Positions 43,001 through 50,568 of a stretch of DNA of 53,812 nt are shown one piece after another. Every line of letters begins with the position of its first letter. Position 1 is the first letter of the stretch. The translations under genes and the position numbers were made by a program. The notes beneath the pieces are model-generated. The model was not told the DNA's origin, ran no database searches, and saw only the letters and a program-made list of their open reading frames with translations. Location: positions 1 through 53,812 of the forward strand of contig CAZVYG010000027.1 of NCBI GenBank assembly GCA_964631605.1, given 5' to 3'. Source of the DNA: JARKQH01 sp964631605. Lineage in GTDB: Bacteria > Verrucomicrobiota > Verrucomicrobiia > Limisphaerales > UBA8199.

Positions 43001-44898
43001 CCGTCCTGTTGGCACGCGTCAGCCCGGACGCCGCAAGGGTTGTTACCGCCAGCGCGGACAAGACTGCCCGAATCTGGAATGTGGTAAACGGCGTTCCTCT
43101 CACGCGGCCCCTCCAGCATGGCGGGGCGGTCACCTGCGCCGAGTTCAGTCCCGATGGCAAATGGGTTTTGACCGGTTCGACCGATTTCCATGCCCGGGTG
43201 TGGGACACCACTTCCGGGGAGCTGGCCGGACCGCTCCTGACGCATCTGGGGCCCATCGAGTCCGCAAGCTTCAGTCCCGACGGGCACTGGGTCCTCACCG
43301 CCTCGAAAGACCACACGGCCCGGGTGTGGGATTGGCGGTCCGGCCGGCCCATATCCGAATCCCTCACCCACAAGGCCGAACTGAACCATGCCGCCTTTTC
43401 CGCCGACGGCACCCGCGTCATCACCGCGGCAGGTGACGGCACTGCCCTCCTGTGGGACGCGCGCAGCGGCATCCCCCTGGCGCCCCCTCTGCGGCACTCG
43501 CTGAATGTCGAGGACGCGGCCTTCAGCCCGGATGATCGTTTTGTGCTCACCTGTGGGTTTGATGCGAAGGCCAGAACCTGGCCGATTGTCAAGCCACTGC
43601 ACGCGCCTCCCGCCTGGCTGCCGGATCTGGCGGAGGCTGTGGCCGGACAACGGCTGACTGCGCAGCGAACCAAGGAGGATGTCCCTCCAACCGTTTTCCT
43701 CGCTTTGAGACAGCGGCTTGCAAAACTGCCAGCAGGCGACCAGCACGACCCCTGGCTGCGCTGGTTCCTGGCCGACCGCGCCACGCGGACGGTTTCGCCC
43801 CATTCCATCCGTCTGGTGTCAGAGGTCATGAAAGACCGCCCCACTCTTTCTTGGGCGCGAACGCAAGAGTCGCTGGAACGTGCCACCGAGGCAATCTGCT
43901 TCGTGCCAACCAACGGCTTGGCCTTTGCTCACAAAGCTTCCGCCCTGACCCGAATTCCATTGACCAATTGCACCGCCCAGCTTTCCGGTCTGGCCTGGTT
44001 CACCGAGAAGGCCATCTCGCTTTCCCCCGACCAACCGCTGCCCTGGGTGGCACGTGGACTTTATCTGGCCATGGCTGGTCACACCAATGCCGCCCTCGAG
44101 GCGTTTGAAAAAGGCAGCCAGAAGTTTGGCACGAACGGCCTCTACTGGCGGCCCTATAGCCGCCTCCTTGAAAGCGCAACCGGCGGCGAGGAAGCTTACC
44201 AAGCTGCGACCAAGTCCGACGACTTGATCTGGGAACAGGCCAGGCTTCTCTGGCATAATCCCAACCTGAGCGCCAAGCATCTCCACGAGTGGCGGGTACG
44301 CCAACGTGAACTCTTGGCAATACCCCCACGCCCTCCTCGCCTCCCTCCTGAACTGCTGGATCTGACCGACATTTACAGCGGCAAACTTGATGACGGCCTG
44401 GCTTCGCTCAATCTTTGGCGCCAAAGTCTCCGAGCCCTGCCTCAGGGACGCGCCACCCTCGGCGGCACGGAGTTCGATCTGCGCGGCCTGCTTCTGCTGC
44501 GCAGCGCCCAACTGACCGCGGACCACGGAACCACGCGGGAGGGTATCTCCGTAAACCAAGCCTGTCATCGGCTCCATTTCCTGCACGCCACGGACATCCA
44601 GGAAACCAACGGAGTCCAAGTTGCGGCGTATGTGGCTCATTACGCCGATGGCCAGCAGCAGGAAATTCCCGTCCTCTTTGGCAGGGACACCGGCGCCTGG
44701 CTGCTCGAAGAAGACCCTGCCGACACCGCGCAGCCTGTTGTGGCCTGGAGACATTCCCCGGGAGGCGGAATCACCCTGCAACTTTACGTAATGACCTGGG
44801 AAAACCCTCGCGCCGGTGTCCCCATTGCGAGTTTGGACTTTGTTTCCAAAATGAGCCAGGCCGCGCCCTTCCTCGTCGCCATCACCGCCGAACCGTAG
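40012..44898 (+). CDS. Transmembrane Ser/Thr protein kinase with 16 WD40 repeats
   Basis: A 1628-aa Hanks-type kinase. The kinase domain spans residues 80-377: glycine loop IGEGGFG, Lys110, HRDLKPTN with Asp203, DFG at 224-226 and GTPTYMSPEQ. One transmembrane helix (403-428) is followed by a coiled segment and 16 WD40 repeats of about 42 residues (516-1200; typical unit FSPDG.RVVTASDDGTARLWNA). Repeats 9 and 10 are degenerate. A helical, partly TPR-like region runs to about 1480, and a final beta-rich domain (LHFLHATDIQETNGVQVAAYVAHYADG in outline) closes the protein. The kinase is cytoplasmic and the propeller periplasmic. It probably transmits a signal to the adjacent sigma factor. Confidence 0.93.
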   Translation: MSETPKTAAREIFADALERSDAAERERYLASACGQDEALRQEVESLLRAHLAAEAALPEAAWAMPELSVVGPPGSVIGPYKLLQEIGEGGFGVVFLAEQLVPVRRRVALKIIKAGMDTREVIARFQAERQALALMDHPCITKVLDAGTTDNGRPYFVMELVKGIPITKYCDCNKLPTSDRLRLFMQVCHAVQHAHQKGVIHRDLKPTNVLVTEVDGQPLVKIIDFGVAKAMGVRLTENTIFTRLDHQIGTPTYMSPEQAGLGSIDVDTRSDIYTLGVLLYELLTGTTPLQPKTLHQAAAEEVRRLIRDTDPPKPSTRLQTLGQKLTDVAQQRQTEPAALCKLVQGDLDWIVMKAIEKDRRRRYDTANALAEDLERHLQHHPVLASPPRTLYRARKFIRRHRIGVAMAATVTFALAVGLALATAALWAALHQRDRARAAEHETERRRQQAQENWTRAEDTLKRLDVQAVRALIEEDQAADAAATLALLLRQHPDDRVISEWLMNLLTLSSFPLPALAPLEHPRGVCLAEFSPDGHRILTASRDNCARLWDARTGQMTAELRHDPDALRTGDFSAGLMPLHAVFSADGLRVATGSADRTARIWLTLSGQPLTPPLPHSNWVTHVAFSPDGSFLATACKDGSTRLWQAQTGEPVGPPLVHEKWVNVVKFSPNGRLLLTASDDTTARLWAVPTGNPLATFRHAAIVKYAAFSPDSQRVVTASDDGTARLWNAGSGTPIGQPLLHNGSVVWAHISPDGTKVATASFDQTARIWDAFDGHPLGAAMKHAYKVRHIQFSPDGQRLVTCSQDSTARIWSVDTGAPLTEPLRHHAEVWCADFSPDGRFLVTASSDNTAQVWEALAGRAAGQSFYTDGSPRSGFWSPDGRRVLLIGPGRNRLRDAETGDMPDAANPAFCQLQNILCAQFSSDGQRLVVGTRDRFAWIFDGHGARALTRRMWHDGPVRHVEFSRDGSLVVSASDDRTACIWNAQTGRHLTPSLWHTDTVLLARVSPDAARVVTASADKTARIWNVVNGVPLTRPLQHGGAVTCAEFSPDGKWVLTGSTDFHARVWDTTSGELAGPLLTHLGPIESASFSPDGHWVLTASKDHTARVWDWRSGRPISESLTHKAELNHAAFSADGTRVITAAGDGTALLWDARSGIPLAPPLRHSLNVEDAAFSPDDRFVLTCGFDAKARTWPIVKPLHAPPAWLPDLAEAVAGQRLTAQRTKEDVPPTVFLALRQRLAKLPAGDQHDPWLRWFLADRATRTVSPHSIRLVSEVMKDRPTLSWARTQESLERATEAICFVPTNGLAFAHKASALTRIPLTNCTAQLSGLAWFTEKAISLSPDQPLPWVARGLYLAMAGHTNAALEAFEKGSQKFGTNGLYWRPYSRLLESATGGEEAYQAATKSDDLIWEQARLLWHNPNLSAKHLHEWRVRQRELLAIPPRPPRLPPELLDLTDIYSGKLDDGLASLNLWRQSLRALPQGRATLGGTEFDLRGLLLLRSAQLTADHGTTREGISVNQACHRLHFLHATDIQETNGVQVAAYVAHYADGQQQEIPVLFGRDTGAWLLEEDPADTAQPVVAWRHSPGGGITLQLYVMTWENPRAGVPIASLDFVSKMSQAAPFLVAITAEP

Positions 44899-45072
44899 CC
44901 CCAGCCAAGCGAGGGCGAAACAACCTTTCGGCCAAACCTGCTCTCACGCACAGAGTCCAGGGAGCCGTTGGTCGGCGTCCGAAAAGCTTTTTCAAAAACT
45001 TGGCTCAAAATGTCCCGCCAGGTCGCTAATAAGGAATGAAGGCAAATACACACCAACGCTAGAAACACTCTT

Positions 45073-46983
45073 ATGAAAGCCAAATCATGGTTCGGAATGC
45101 TTGTGCTGGTGGCGGCTGCCACCAGTATCGCCAACGCTGACCCGATGGGGACGGCGTTCACCTACCACGGGCGCTTGGCCGATGGCGGCCAACCGGTTAA
45201 CGGCACCTACGATCTCCGCTTTGCAATTTACGATGCCGCCGGCGGTGGAACGGCCCTCGCTGGCCCCGTAACCAACAGCCCGGTAAGCGTTTCCAACGGA
45301 GTATTCATGGCTCTGCTGGACTTCGGCGGCTCCGTGTTCAACGGCCAGACGCGCTGGCTCGAAATCGGGGTGCGCAGTAACGGTGTCGCCGTCAACTTCA
45401 CCCCGCTGGCCCCGCGCCAACAACTGACTCCTACGCCTTACGCCCTCTACACCCCAACTGCCGCCGCGGCTGCCGTCGCCAATTCCACGGCTCCCAACTC
45501 GGTCACGGGTGCCAGTATCCAGAGCGGAAGCGTCGGCACCGAAAAAATTGTCAATGGTTCCGTTACCGCAGCCAAACTCGACCCTTCGATCGGTTTATGG
45601 AACAAGTCCGGCAACAAGCTGTTCTACAATGGTGAGGGAATAGGCATCGGGACCTCCAACCCGGATGCAGGTCTTGATTTGTTCGGAGTGTTGAAACTTG
45701 GGGCTGCTGGCGGTTGGTACAGTGACGTCTTTCACAACCTTTACTACGGCGGCAGCCCGGCAACTTGGCGCAACACAGCGCAGGGGCCGGGCACCCGGCT
45801 TTGGATCCGTGGCGGGGCAAACGAGTCGTCGGGCTTCGGGGTACAACTATCCCTTCTGGGCACCGGTGCCCCGGCCGGCAGCGAAGCGGGTCTGTTGGAA
45901 GCCTTTCACATAGACGGAGATGCGAAGGCCTACTTTGTCAATGACGTAAGTGTGAATGGTGACCGCGGGGGTCTGCTTTTGGGCAGCTCACCGGGTTACC
46001 ATAGCATGGTCTGGCACAATCTCTACTGGGGCGGCAACCCTGCAACGTGGCGGAACATCCAGCAGGGACCAGGCACCACGATGGCACTGGCCGGAGGGGC
46101 CAACATGCCGAGCAGCTTCTCCATCACGATGTCGTCTCTCCCCACTTCCGCCTCGGCGAACAGCCCCGCGCAGTTACACGAAGCATTTCGGATCAACGCC
46201 AACGGCAATGTCGGAATAAACACGGGAAATCCTGCTGCGCGGTTGCATGTCCATGCCGCCACCGGCCGCCAAATCGTAGCTGGCGGAGACGGGTACGGCT
46301 GGGTGGATGTATCGGGTTCGGCGGGTGGGCGTGGTCTCTTGGGCGGCAATATGTATCTCGATAATGACACTTCAGAATTCAAGTACTCCCAAAGCCATAA
46401 TGAAATTGGCGCCATCGGATTTGCGCTCAACTACCCCTGCTGGAACTCGGCGAGTGTAATATGCAGCGGCACAGAAAGTTCTACTACCGGCACGGCCTTC
46501 ACTCCCAAAGTGATCGCCACGTTCTTTCCCGACGGCTTCGTCGAGGTGGGCGCGCTGCGGATTATCGGGGGCGCTGACCTGGCCGAACCCTTTGAAGTTT
46601 CAACCAAAGACATCCCCAAAGGCTCGTTGGTAGTCATAGACGAGCGGAACCCTGGGCAACTGAAGCTTAGCCAGGAACCGTATGACAGGAAAGTGGCGGG
46701 GGTGATCAGCGGCGCCAACGGCATCACGCCAGGAATCACACTCAAGCAGGAAGGCACTGCGGACGGTGAACACAATGTGGCGCTGACGGGGCGGGTGTAT
46801 GTTCAGGCCGACGCATCGAATGGCCCCATCGAACCCGGAGATTTGCTCACCACTTCCGCCATTCCCGGCCATGCCATGAAAGTAACCGACCACGCGCGCG
46901 CCCAAGGCGCGATCTTCGGCAAGGCCATGACCGCCCTGCCGGAGGGACGCGGCATGGTCCTCGTGCTGGTCAGCCTGCAATAG
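45073..46983 (+). CDS. Exported tail-fibre-like protein with duplicated module
   Basis: A 636-aa exported protein (signal peptide about residues 1-22, LVLVAAATSIANA). Residues 25-125 form a beta domain (GTAFTYHGRLADGGQPVNGTYDLRF in outline). Two related modules of about 75 residues, 209-284 and 301-377, share HNLY.GG.PATWRN..QGPGT and a closing EAF.I. Residues 378-410 resemble phage tail GIN/GIGTSNP segments. The C-terminal domain (499-636: GGADLAEPFEV, DRKVAGVISGANG, GRVYVQAD, PGDLLTTSAIPGHAMK) is widespread at the C-termini of bacterial fibre-like proteins. The function is probably adhesion or surface display. It is separated from the C10 peptidase gene by 19 bases. Confidence 0.75.
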   Translation: MKAKSWFGMLVLVAAATSIANADPMGTAFTYHGRLADGGQPVNGTYDLRFAIYDAAGGGTALAGPVTNSPVSVSNGVFMALLDFGGSVFNGQTRWLEIGVRSNGVAVNFTPLAPRQQLTPTPYALYTPTAAAAAVANSTAPNSVTGASIQSGSVGTEKIVNGSVTAAKLDPSIGLWNKSGNKLFYNGEGIGIGTSNPDAGLDLFGVLKLGAAGGWYSDVFHNLYYGGSPATWRNTAQGPGTRLWIRGGANESSGFGVQLSLLGTGAPAGSEAGLLEAFHIDGDAKAYFVNDVSVNGDRGGLLLGSSPGYHSMVWHNLYWGGNPATWRNIQQGPGTTMALAGGANMPSSFSITMSSLPTSASANSPAQLHEAFRINANGNVGINTGNPAARLHVHAATGRQIVAGGDGYGWVDVSGSAGGRGLLGGNMYLDNDTSEFKYSQSHNEIGAIGFALNYPCWNSASVICSGTESSTTGTAFTPKVIATFFPDGFVEVGALRIIGGADLAEPFEVSTKDIPKGSLVVIDERNPGQLKLSQEPYDRKVAGVISGANGITPGITLKQEGTADGEHNVALTGRVYVQADASNGPIEPGDLLTTSAIPGHAMKVTDHARAQGAIFGKAMTALPEGRGMVLVLVSLQ

Positions 46984-46990
46984 CCGGACC

Positions 46991-47002
46991 GGAGGACTGA
47001 TT
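46991..47002 (+). promoter_or_regulatory. Strong ribosome binding site of the C10 peptidase gene
   Basis: GGAGG (46991-46995) lies seven bases before the ATG at 47003. It fixes the start in spite of a long N-terminal region before the hydrophobic signal segment. Most genes in this window lack so clear a site. Confidence 0.7.
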
Positions 47003-48370
47003 ATGCGAACGCATTCAACATGCAAAAGTGGCGGCCAGCCTAAGATCGCGGCCGTCAAAAACCGTGCACGCTCTGGCTCAAACCTGATGATTTGCCTGCT
47101 GGCTGTAATCTCTTTGGGGTGGGGCTGGACTTTGGATGCAGCCCCAATTACCGAAGCCAAGGTCAGCAAGGCCGTGCAGACCTGGGTCCGTCAGGTTACG
47201 GCCAGCCGGCGACCGCAAGCTGTGATCGAACGCCTGGAACCCTACCAGGAAAACGGGACGACGCTGGGTTACATTGTTCATTTGGGAAATACCGGCTACT
47301 GCCTGGCTGGAGCAGACTCCCTGGTGCTGCCGGTTTACTGGTACTCCCCCCAGGGAACCTATGACCCCCAAAACCCGGAGACCCGCTACATTCTGGAGGA
47401 GATCGCTGCCCGCACCAGGTTCCTGCGTGAAGAACTGGCAAAGGGTGCTGCCGTCCTGCAAGCGCACCAGGAAGCCTTGGACAGCAGAGCGGCTTTCTGG
47501 GAGGCACTCAGCGACGAACGCGTCGCTGCCGACCTCCGCCCCGAAGGTGATCCCTCGGTCGAACTGGTCCTGCGCCTGACTAGTCGCTGGCATCAACACT
47601 CGCCTTACAACGATGCATGTCCAGAAATCCCTCCCGGATCGGGCCAGCATGCCGTAGTGGGATGTGTGGCTACTGCAATGGCGCAGGTGATGTACTACTG
47701 GCGCTACCCCAGCGACTACCAATGGGACCTGCTTCATGACCAGCACTTTGACCCAGTAGATGACGGAGACCCGGAAGTGGCCAGGCTGTGTCACGATGCG
47801 GGTGTGGCCGTGGACATGGACTACAATCTCAACCCGCCGGGCTCGTCTGCAGACCCTGCAAAAATTCCGGGAGCGATGGCAGACGCGTTCGGTTACTCCC
47901 CCGATGCTGTGTTCGAAGATCGCAACGTGGATCGAATGATCAACGAAATTAAGTGGCTGCGGCCACTTATGCTGGGAGGCCGGGACAGCGCAGATAACGG
48001 ACACCGGTGGGTTGTGTTTGGTTATAAACTGAGTGAGAACCCGACACAGTTCATGATGAATCTCGGTTGGGGTTGGACACCCGGGTGGTACTCTGTTGAC
48101 ACTGTGCCCTACGACTACACACACGACCAAACCCATGTAACTCAGGTAGCGCCGCGAGGGGTGGTGAAGTTCGTCGGCGCGTCGGATTCAGGCGACGGCT
48201 CGCCAGCCGATCCGTACAAGAACATTCAGGAAGCTCTCAACCTGGCACCGGATGGAAGGACCCTGATTTTCAAAGCGAGTACCGTGAACACGTTCTCCAC
48301 CGCAACGTTGACGATTGCGCGTCCCCTGGTTCTCAAAGGAGCAAACGCGAGAATCCAACGTTCATACTAG
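47003..48370 (+). CDS. Exported C10 family (streptopain-like) cysteine peptidase
   Basis: A 455-aa enzyme of peptidase family C10. The export signal (LMICLLAVISLGWGW) begins only at residue 28, after a basic n-region. An N-terminal pro-domain runs to about 190. The catalytic domain has the nucleophile in SGQHAVVGCVATAMAQVMYYW (Cys221) and the catalytic His in SADNGHRWVVFGYK (His334), followed by FMMNLGWGW. The last 65 residues (GASDSGDGSPADPYKNIQEAL in outline, then PLVLKGANARI) resemble the first turns of a beta-helix and may be a cell-surface or sorting tail. It sits between two exported proteins, either of which could be processed by it. Confidence 0.88.
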   Translation: MRTHSTCKSGGQPKIAAVKNRARSGSNLMICLLAVISLGWGWTLDAAPITEAKVSKAVQTWVRQVTASRRPQAVIERLEPYQENGTTLGYIVHLGNTGYCLAGADSLVLPVYWYSPQGTYDPQNPETRYILEEIAARTRFLREELAKGAAVLQAHQEALDSRAAFWEALSDERVAADLRPEGDPSVELVLRLTSRWHQHSPYNDACPEIPPGSGQHAVVGCVATAMAQVMYYWRYPSDYQWDLLHDQHFDPVDDGDPEVARLCHDAGVAVDMDYNLNPPGSSADPAKIPGAMADAFGYSPDAVFEDRNVDRMINEIKWLRPLMLGGRDSADNGHRWVVFGYKLSENPTQFMMNLGWGWTPGWYSVDTVPYDYTHDQTHVTQVAPRGVVKFVGASDSGDGSPADPYKNIQEALNLAPDGRTLIFKASTVNTFSTATLTIARPLVLKGANARIQRSY

Positions 48371-48401
48371 CCGGATCACTGAACCTTCAAGAAAGACGAT
48401 C

Positions 48402-48842
48402 ATGAAACTAAGCCTAATTACTGCGTTCATGGCAGTCAGCACAGCACTGTTCGCCCAACCTTACGACAGCAGTTGGCATACGACCGGCGGCGGCGGCACC
48501 AGCACCGGCGGTGTGTTTGCTGTCAGCGGCACCATCGGCCAGGCGGATGCGGGCACTTCAACCGGCGGCAATTACGCGGTGTCCGGGGGTTTTTGGGGTG
48601 TAATTGCCACCGTCCCCACCCCCGAAGCCCCGTTGCTCACCATCACCCTCAACGCTCAACTCTCAACCATCACCGTCTCCTGGCCCTCCCCCGCCACCGG
48701 CTGGCAGTTGAGGCAAAACAACGACCTCAAAACCGCCAACTGGACCGATGTGCCCACCCCGCCCCAGGAGATTGACGGGCGAATGGTGGTGACGATCGCT
48801 CTTGCGCCGGGCAACCGCTTCTATCGCCTTTACAAGGATTGA
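48402..48842 (+). CDS. Small exported protein with FYRL C-terminal module
   Basis: A 146-aa exported protein (signal KLSLITAFMAVSTALFA). The middle has a Gly/Thr-rich repeated pattern (GGGGTSTGGVFAVSGTIGQ, then NYAVSGGFWG). The last 65 residues are the short module shared by other exported proteins here: SWPSPATGWQLRQNNDL, NWTDVP, ending FYRLYKD. It starts 31 bases after the C10 peptidase stop, so all three exported genes are probably cotranscribed. The longer frame upstream has no signal peptide. Confidence 0.72.
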   Translation: MKLSLITAFMAVSTALFAQPYDSSWHTTGGGGTSTGGVFAVSGTIGQADAGTSTGGNYAVSGGFWGVIATVPTPEAPLLTITLNAQLSTITVSWPSPATGWQLRQNNDLKTANWTDVPTPPQEIDGRMVVTIALAPGNRFYRLYKD

Positions 48843-49131
48843 TTGGCTGGCTGGCGCAATAGGCGCATGGAACTGGATGCCAATGGCGGCGGATAACAAC
48901 AGACGCCGCCCGGCGCCCCAGAGTTCCTTTGACTCCAGACCCCTGTTTTCCCAAAGCCCAAGCGCGAGTCCGCCGCGCCTCAGACTGTGACCAAACTGCC
49001 CTGCCGGGGACTGATTGCCCCGGTGGTGCCGCGGCGGAAACAGCCCCCACGGACAAACGCCCACGGAACAGTTGCGCGACGGCCACTTCTGGGGCAGAGT
49101 CTGGGTGTTAATACGCAAACCAGAGTTGATT
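48843..49131. other. Intergenic region with one GC hairpin
   Basis: A stretch of 289 bases without a supported gene. CCGGGG (49004-49009) and CCCCGG (49018-49023) form a 6-bp stem with an 8-base loop but no T-run follows. The promoter of the aldo/keto reductase gene should be here, but no clear boxes were found. Confidence 0.5.
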
Positions 49132-50181
49132 ATGAAACGACGAGACTTTCTGAAAACGGTCGGCGGCGTGGCGGGCGCGGCGGCCCTGGGTGTCAATGAA
49201 CTGTTCGGGGCCGACGAAGCGTTGGAGCGCGTCGAAGGACTGCCCCGGCGCGCGCTCGGCAAGACCGGTCAAAAACTCTCGGTGGTCGGTTTCCCCGGCC
49301 TGGCGCTGGTTCACTACGACCAGGAAAAATGCACCGCGGCCATCCACAGCGCGTTTGAGCGCGGGCTGAACTACTATGACGTCGCGCCGGCCTATGGCAA
49401 CGGGCAGTGCGAGACGAAAATGGGGATTGGCCTCCAGGGACTCGACCGCAGCAAGTATTTTCTGGCTTGCAAAACCAAGAAACGAGACAAGGAAGGCTGC
49501 CGCAAGGAACTCGAGGAATCGCTGCGGCTGTTAAAAACGGATTATTTTGATCTTTACCAGTTGCATCACCTGGTCCGCCCCTCGGAGGTGCAGCAAGCGC
49601 TGGGGCCGGATGGCGCGATGGAGGCCATTCTGGAGGCCAGGAAGGCAGGCAAAGTTCGTTTCATTGGTTACTCCGCCCACACCACCAAGGCGGCCCTCGA
49701 GGTCATGAAGGGGTTCAAGTTCGATACCGTCATGTTCCCCATTAACTTTGTCGAATACTACAACCGCGGTTTTGGGAAGGAAGTGCTCGCCCTCGCCCGC
49801 GAACAGGGCTGCGGCGTGCTGGCCATCAAGCCCCTTTCGTGGGGAACCTGGCCCAAGGATATGACCCGGACCCGCCAATGGTGGTATCGGTCGGTCGAAG
49901 AGCCCGCCGATGTCGAGCTGGCCATGCGCTTTGCGTTATCCCAAAACCCGGTGGTGGCTGGCATTCCGCCGTCCTTCCTCGACTTGCTGGACAAGACCAT
50001 CGAAGCGGCCAAAGCCTTCAAGCCGCTCGACGAGCCCGCAATCGAGAAGCTCAAAGTCATGGCTGCCAACGCCGGCTCCATTTTCATCCGCGAGGAGCAA
50101 CAAGTGGCGTTAAACCCCCTTCGGTGGAGCCCAGTCTATCCCGATAGCCCGCACGAGTCCGGCTACGGCCACCTGGCTTAG
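49132..50181 (+). CDS. Tat-exported aldo/keto reductase
   Basis: A 349-aa protein with a twin-arginine signal (MKRRDFLKTVGGVAGAAALG) and an aldo/keto reductase TIM barrel. The catalytic tetrad is visible: Asp83 and Tyr88 (YYDVAPAYGNGQCETKMG in outline), Lys114 (LACKTKK) and His145 (LYQLHHL). KVRFIGYSAHTT and the NPVVAGIPP NADP-side motif are also present. The Tat signal implies export of the folded enzyme with its cofactor, which is a known trait of PVC aldo/keto reductases. The substrate is unknown. The ATG at 49132 starts the Tat signal; the longer frame does not. Confidence 0.9.
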   Translation: MKRRDFLKTVGGVAGAAALGVNELFGADEALERVEGLPRRALGKTGQKLSVVGFPGLALVHYDQEKCTAAIHSAFERGLNYYDVAPAYGNGQCETKMGIGLQGLDRSKYFLACKTKKRDKEGCRKELEESLRLLKTDYFDLYQLHHLVRPSEVQQALGPDGAMEAILEARKAGKVRFIGYSAHTTKAALEVMKGFKFDTVMFPINFVEYYNRGFGKEVLALAREQGCGVLAIKPLSWGTWPKDMTRTRQWWYRSVEEPADVELAMRFALSQNPVVAGIPPSFLDLLDKTIEAAKAFKPLDEPAIEKLKVMAANAGSIFIREEQQVALNPLRWSPVYPDSPHESGYGHLA

Positions 50182-50186
50182 CCGTG

Positions 50187-50525
50187 ATGAGGCCCAAGAG
50201 CGGCAATTCAGCGTCGCCGGGCGCGTCCCAGTCCCTGCCGCCTTATCTCCGTCAGGACGCGGAGGGCCTGCTTCTTGCCATCAAGCTCCAGCCCCGCGCC
50301 GCCGTGAACCAAATCGGCGACCCCCTGGCCTCCGAACTTCGCGTTCGGGTGACCGCGCCGCCCGTGGACGCCGCCGCCAACGAGGCCCTGATCCGCCTCC
50401 TGGCCGAGCAACTGGACTGGCCTCGAAGCAAAATCCAGCTCCTTCGCGGCCACACCTCCCGGCACAAGACCCTCAAGATTTACGGTCTGACCGCAGCTCA
50501 ACTGCTGGGGAAACTTCAATCCTAA
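50187..50525 (+). CDS. DUF167 (YggU-like) family protein
   Basis: A 112-aa soluble protein of the DUF167/YggU family: LLLAIKLQPRAAVNQIG, LRVRVTAPPVDAAANEALIRLLAEQL and IQLLRGHTSRHKTLKIYGL are the family core. Its molecular role is not known. It begins six bases after the aldo/keto reductase stop, either at the GTG (50184) or the ATG (50187), so the two are cotranscribed. Confidence 0.85.
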   Translation: MRPKSGNSASPGASQSLPPYLRQDAEGLLLAIKLQPRAAVNQIGDPLASELRVRVTAPPVDAAANEALIRLLAEQLDWPRSKIQLLRGHTSRHKTLKIYGLTAAQLLGKLQS

Positions 50526-50568
50526 AACCTCCTTGGCTGCCGCGACGCGGGCTGCTTAACTGCGCCCC

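Noticed and set aside
41500..43600. Periodic 126-base similarity
   Set aside because: It is explained by the WD40 repeats of the kinase and is not a nucleotide-level repeat element.
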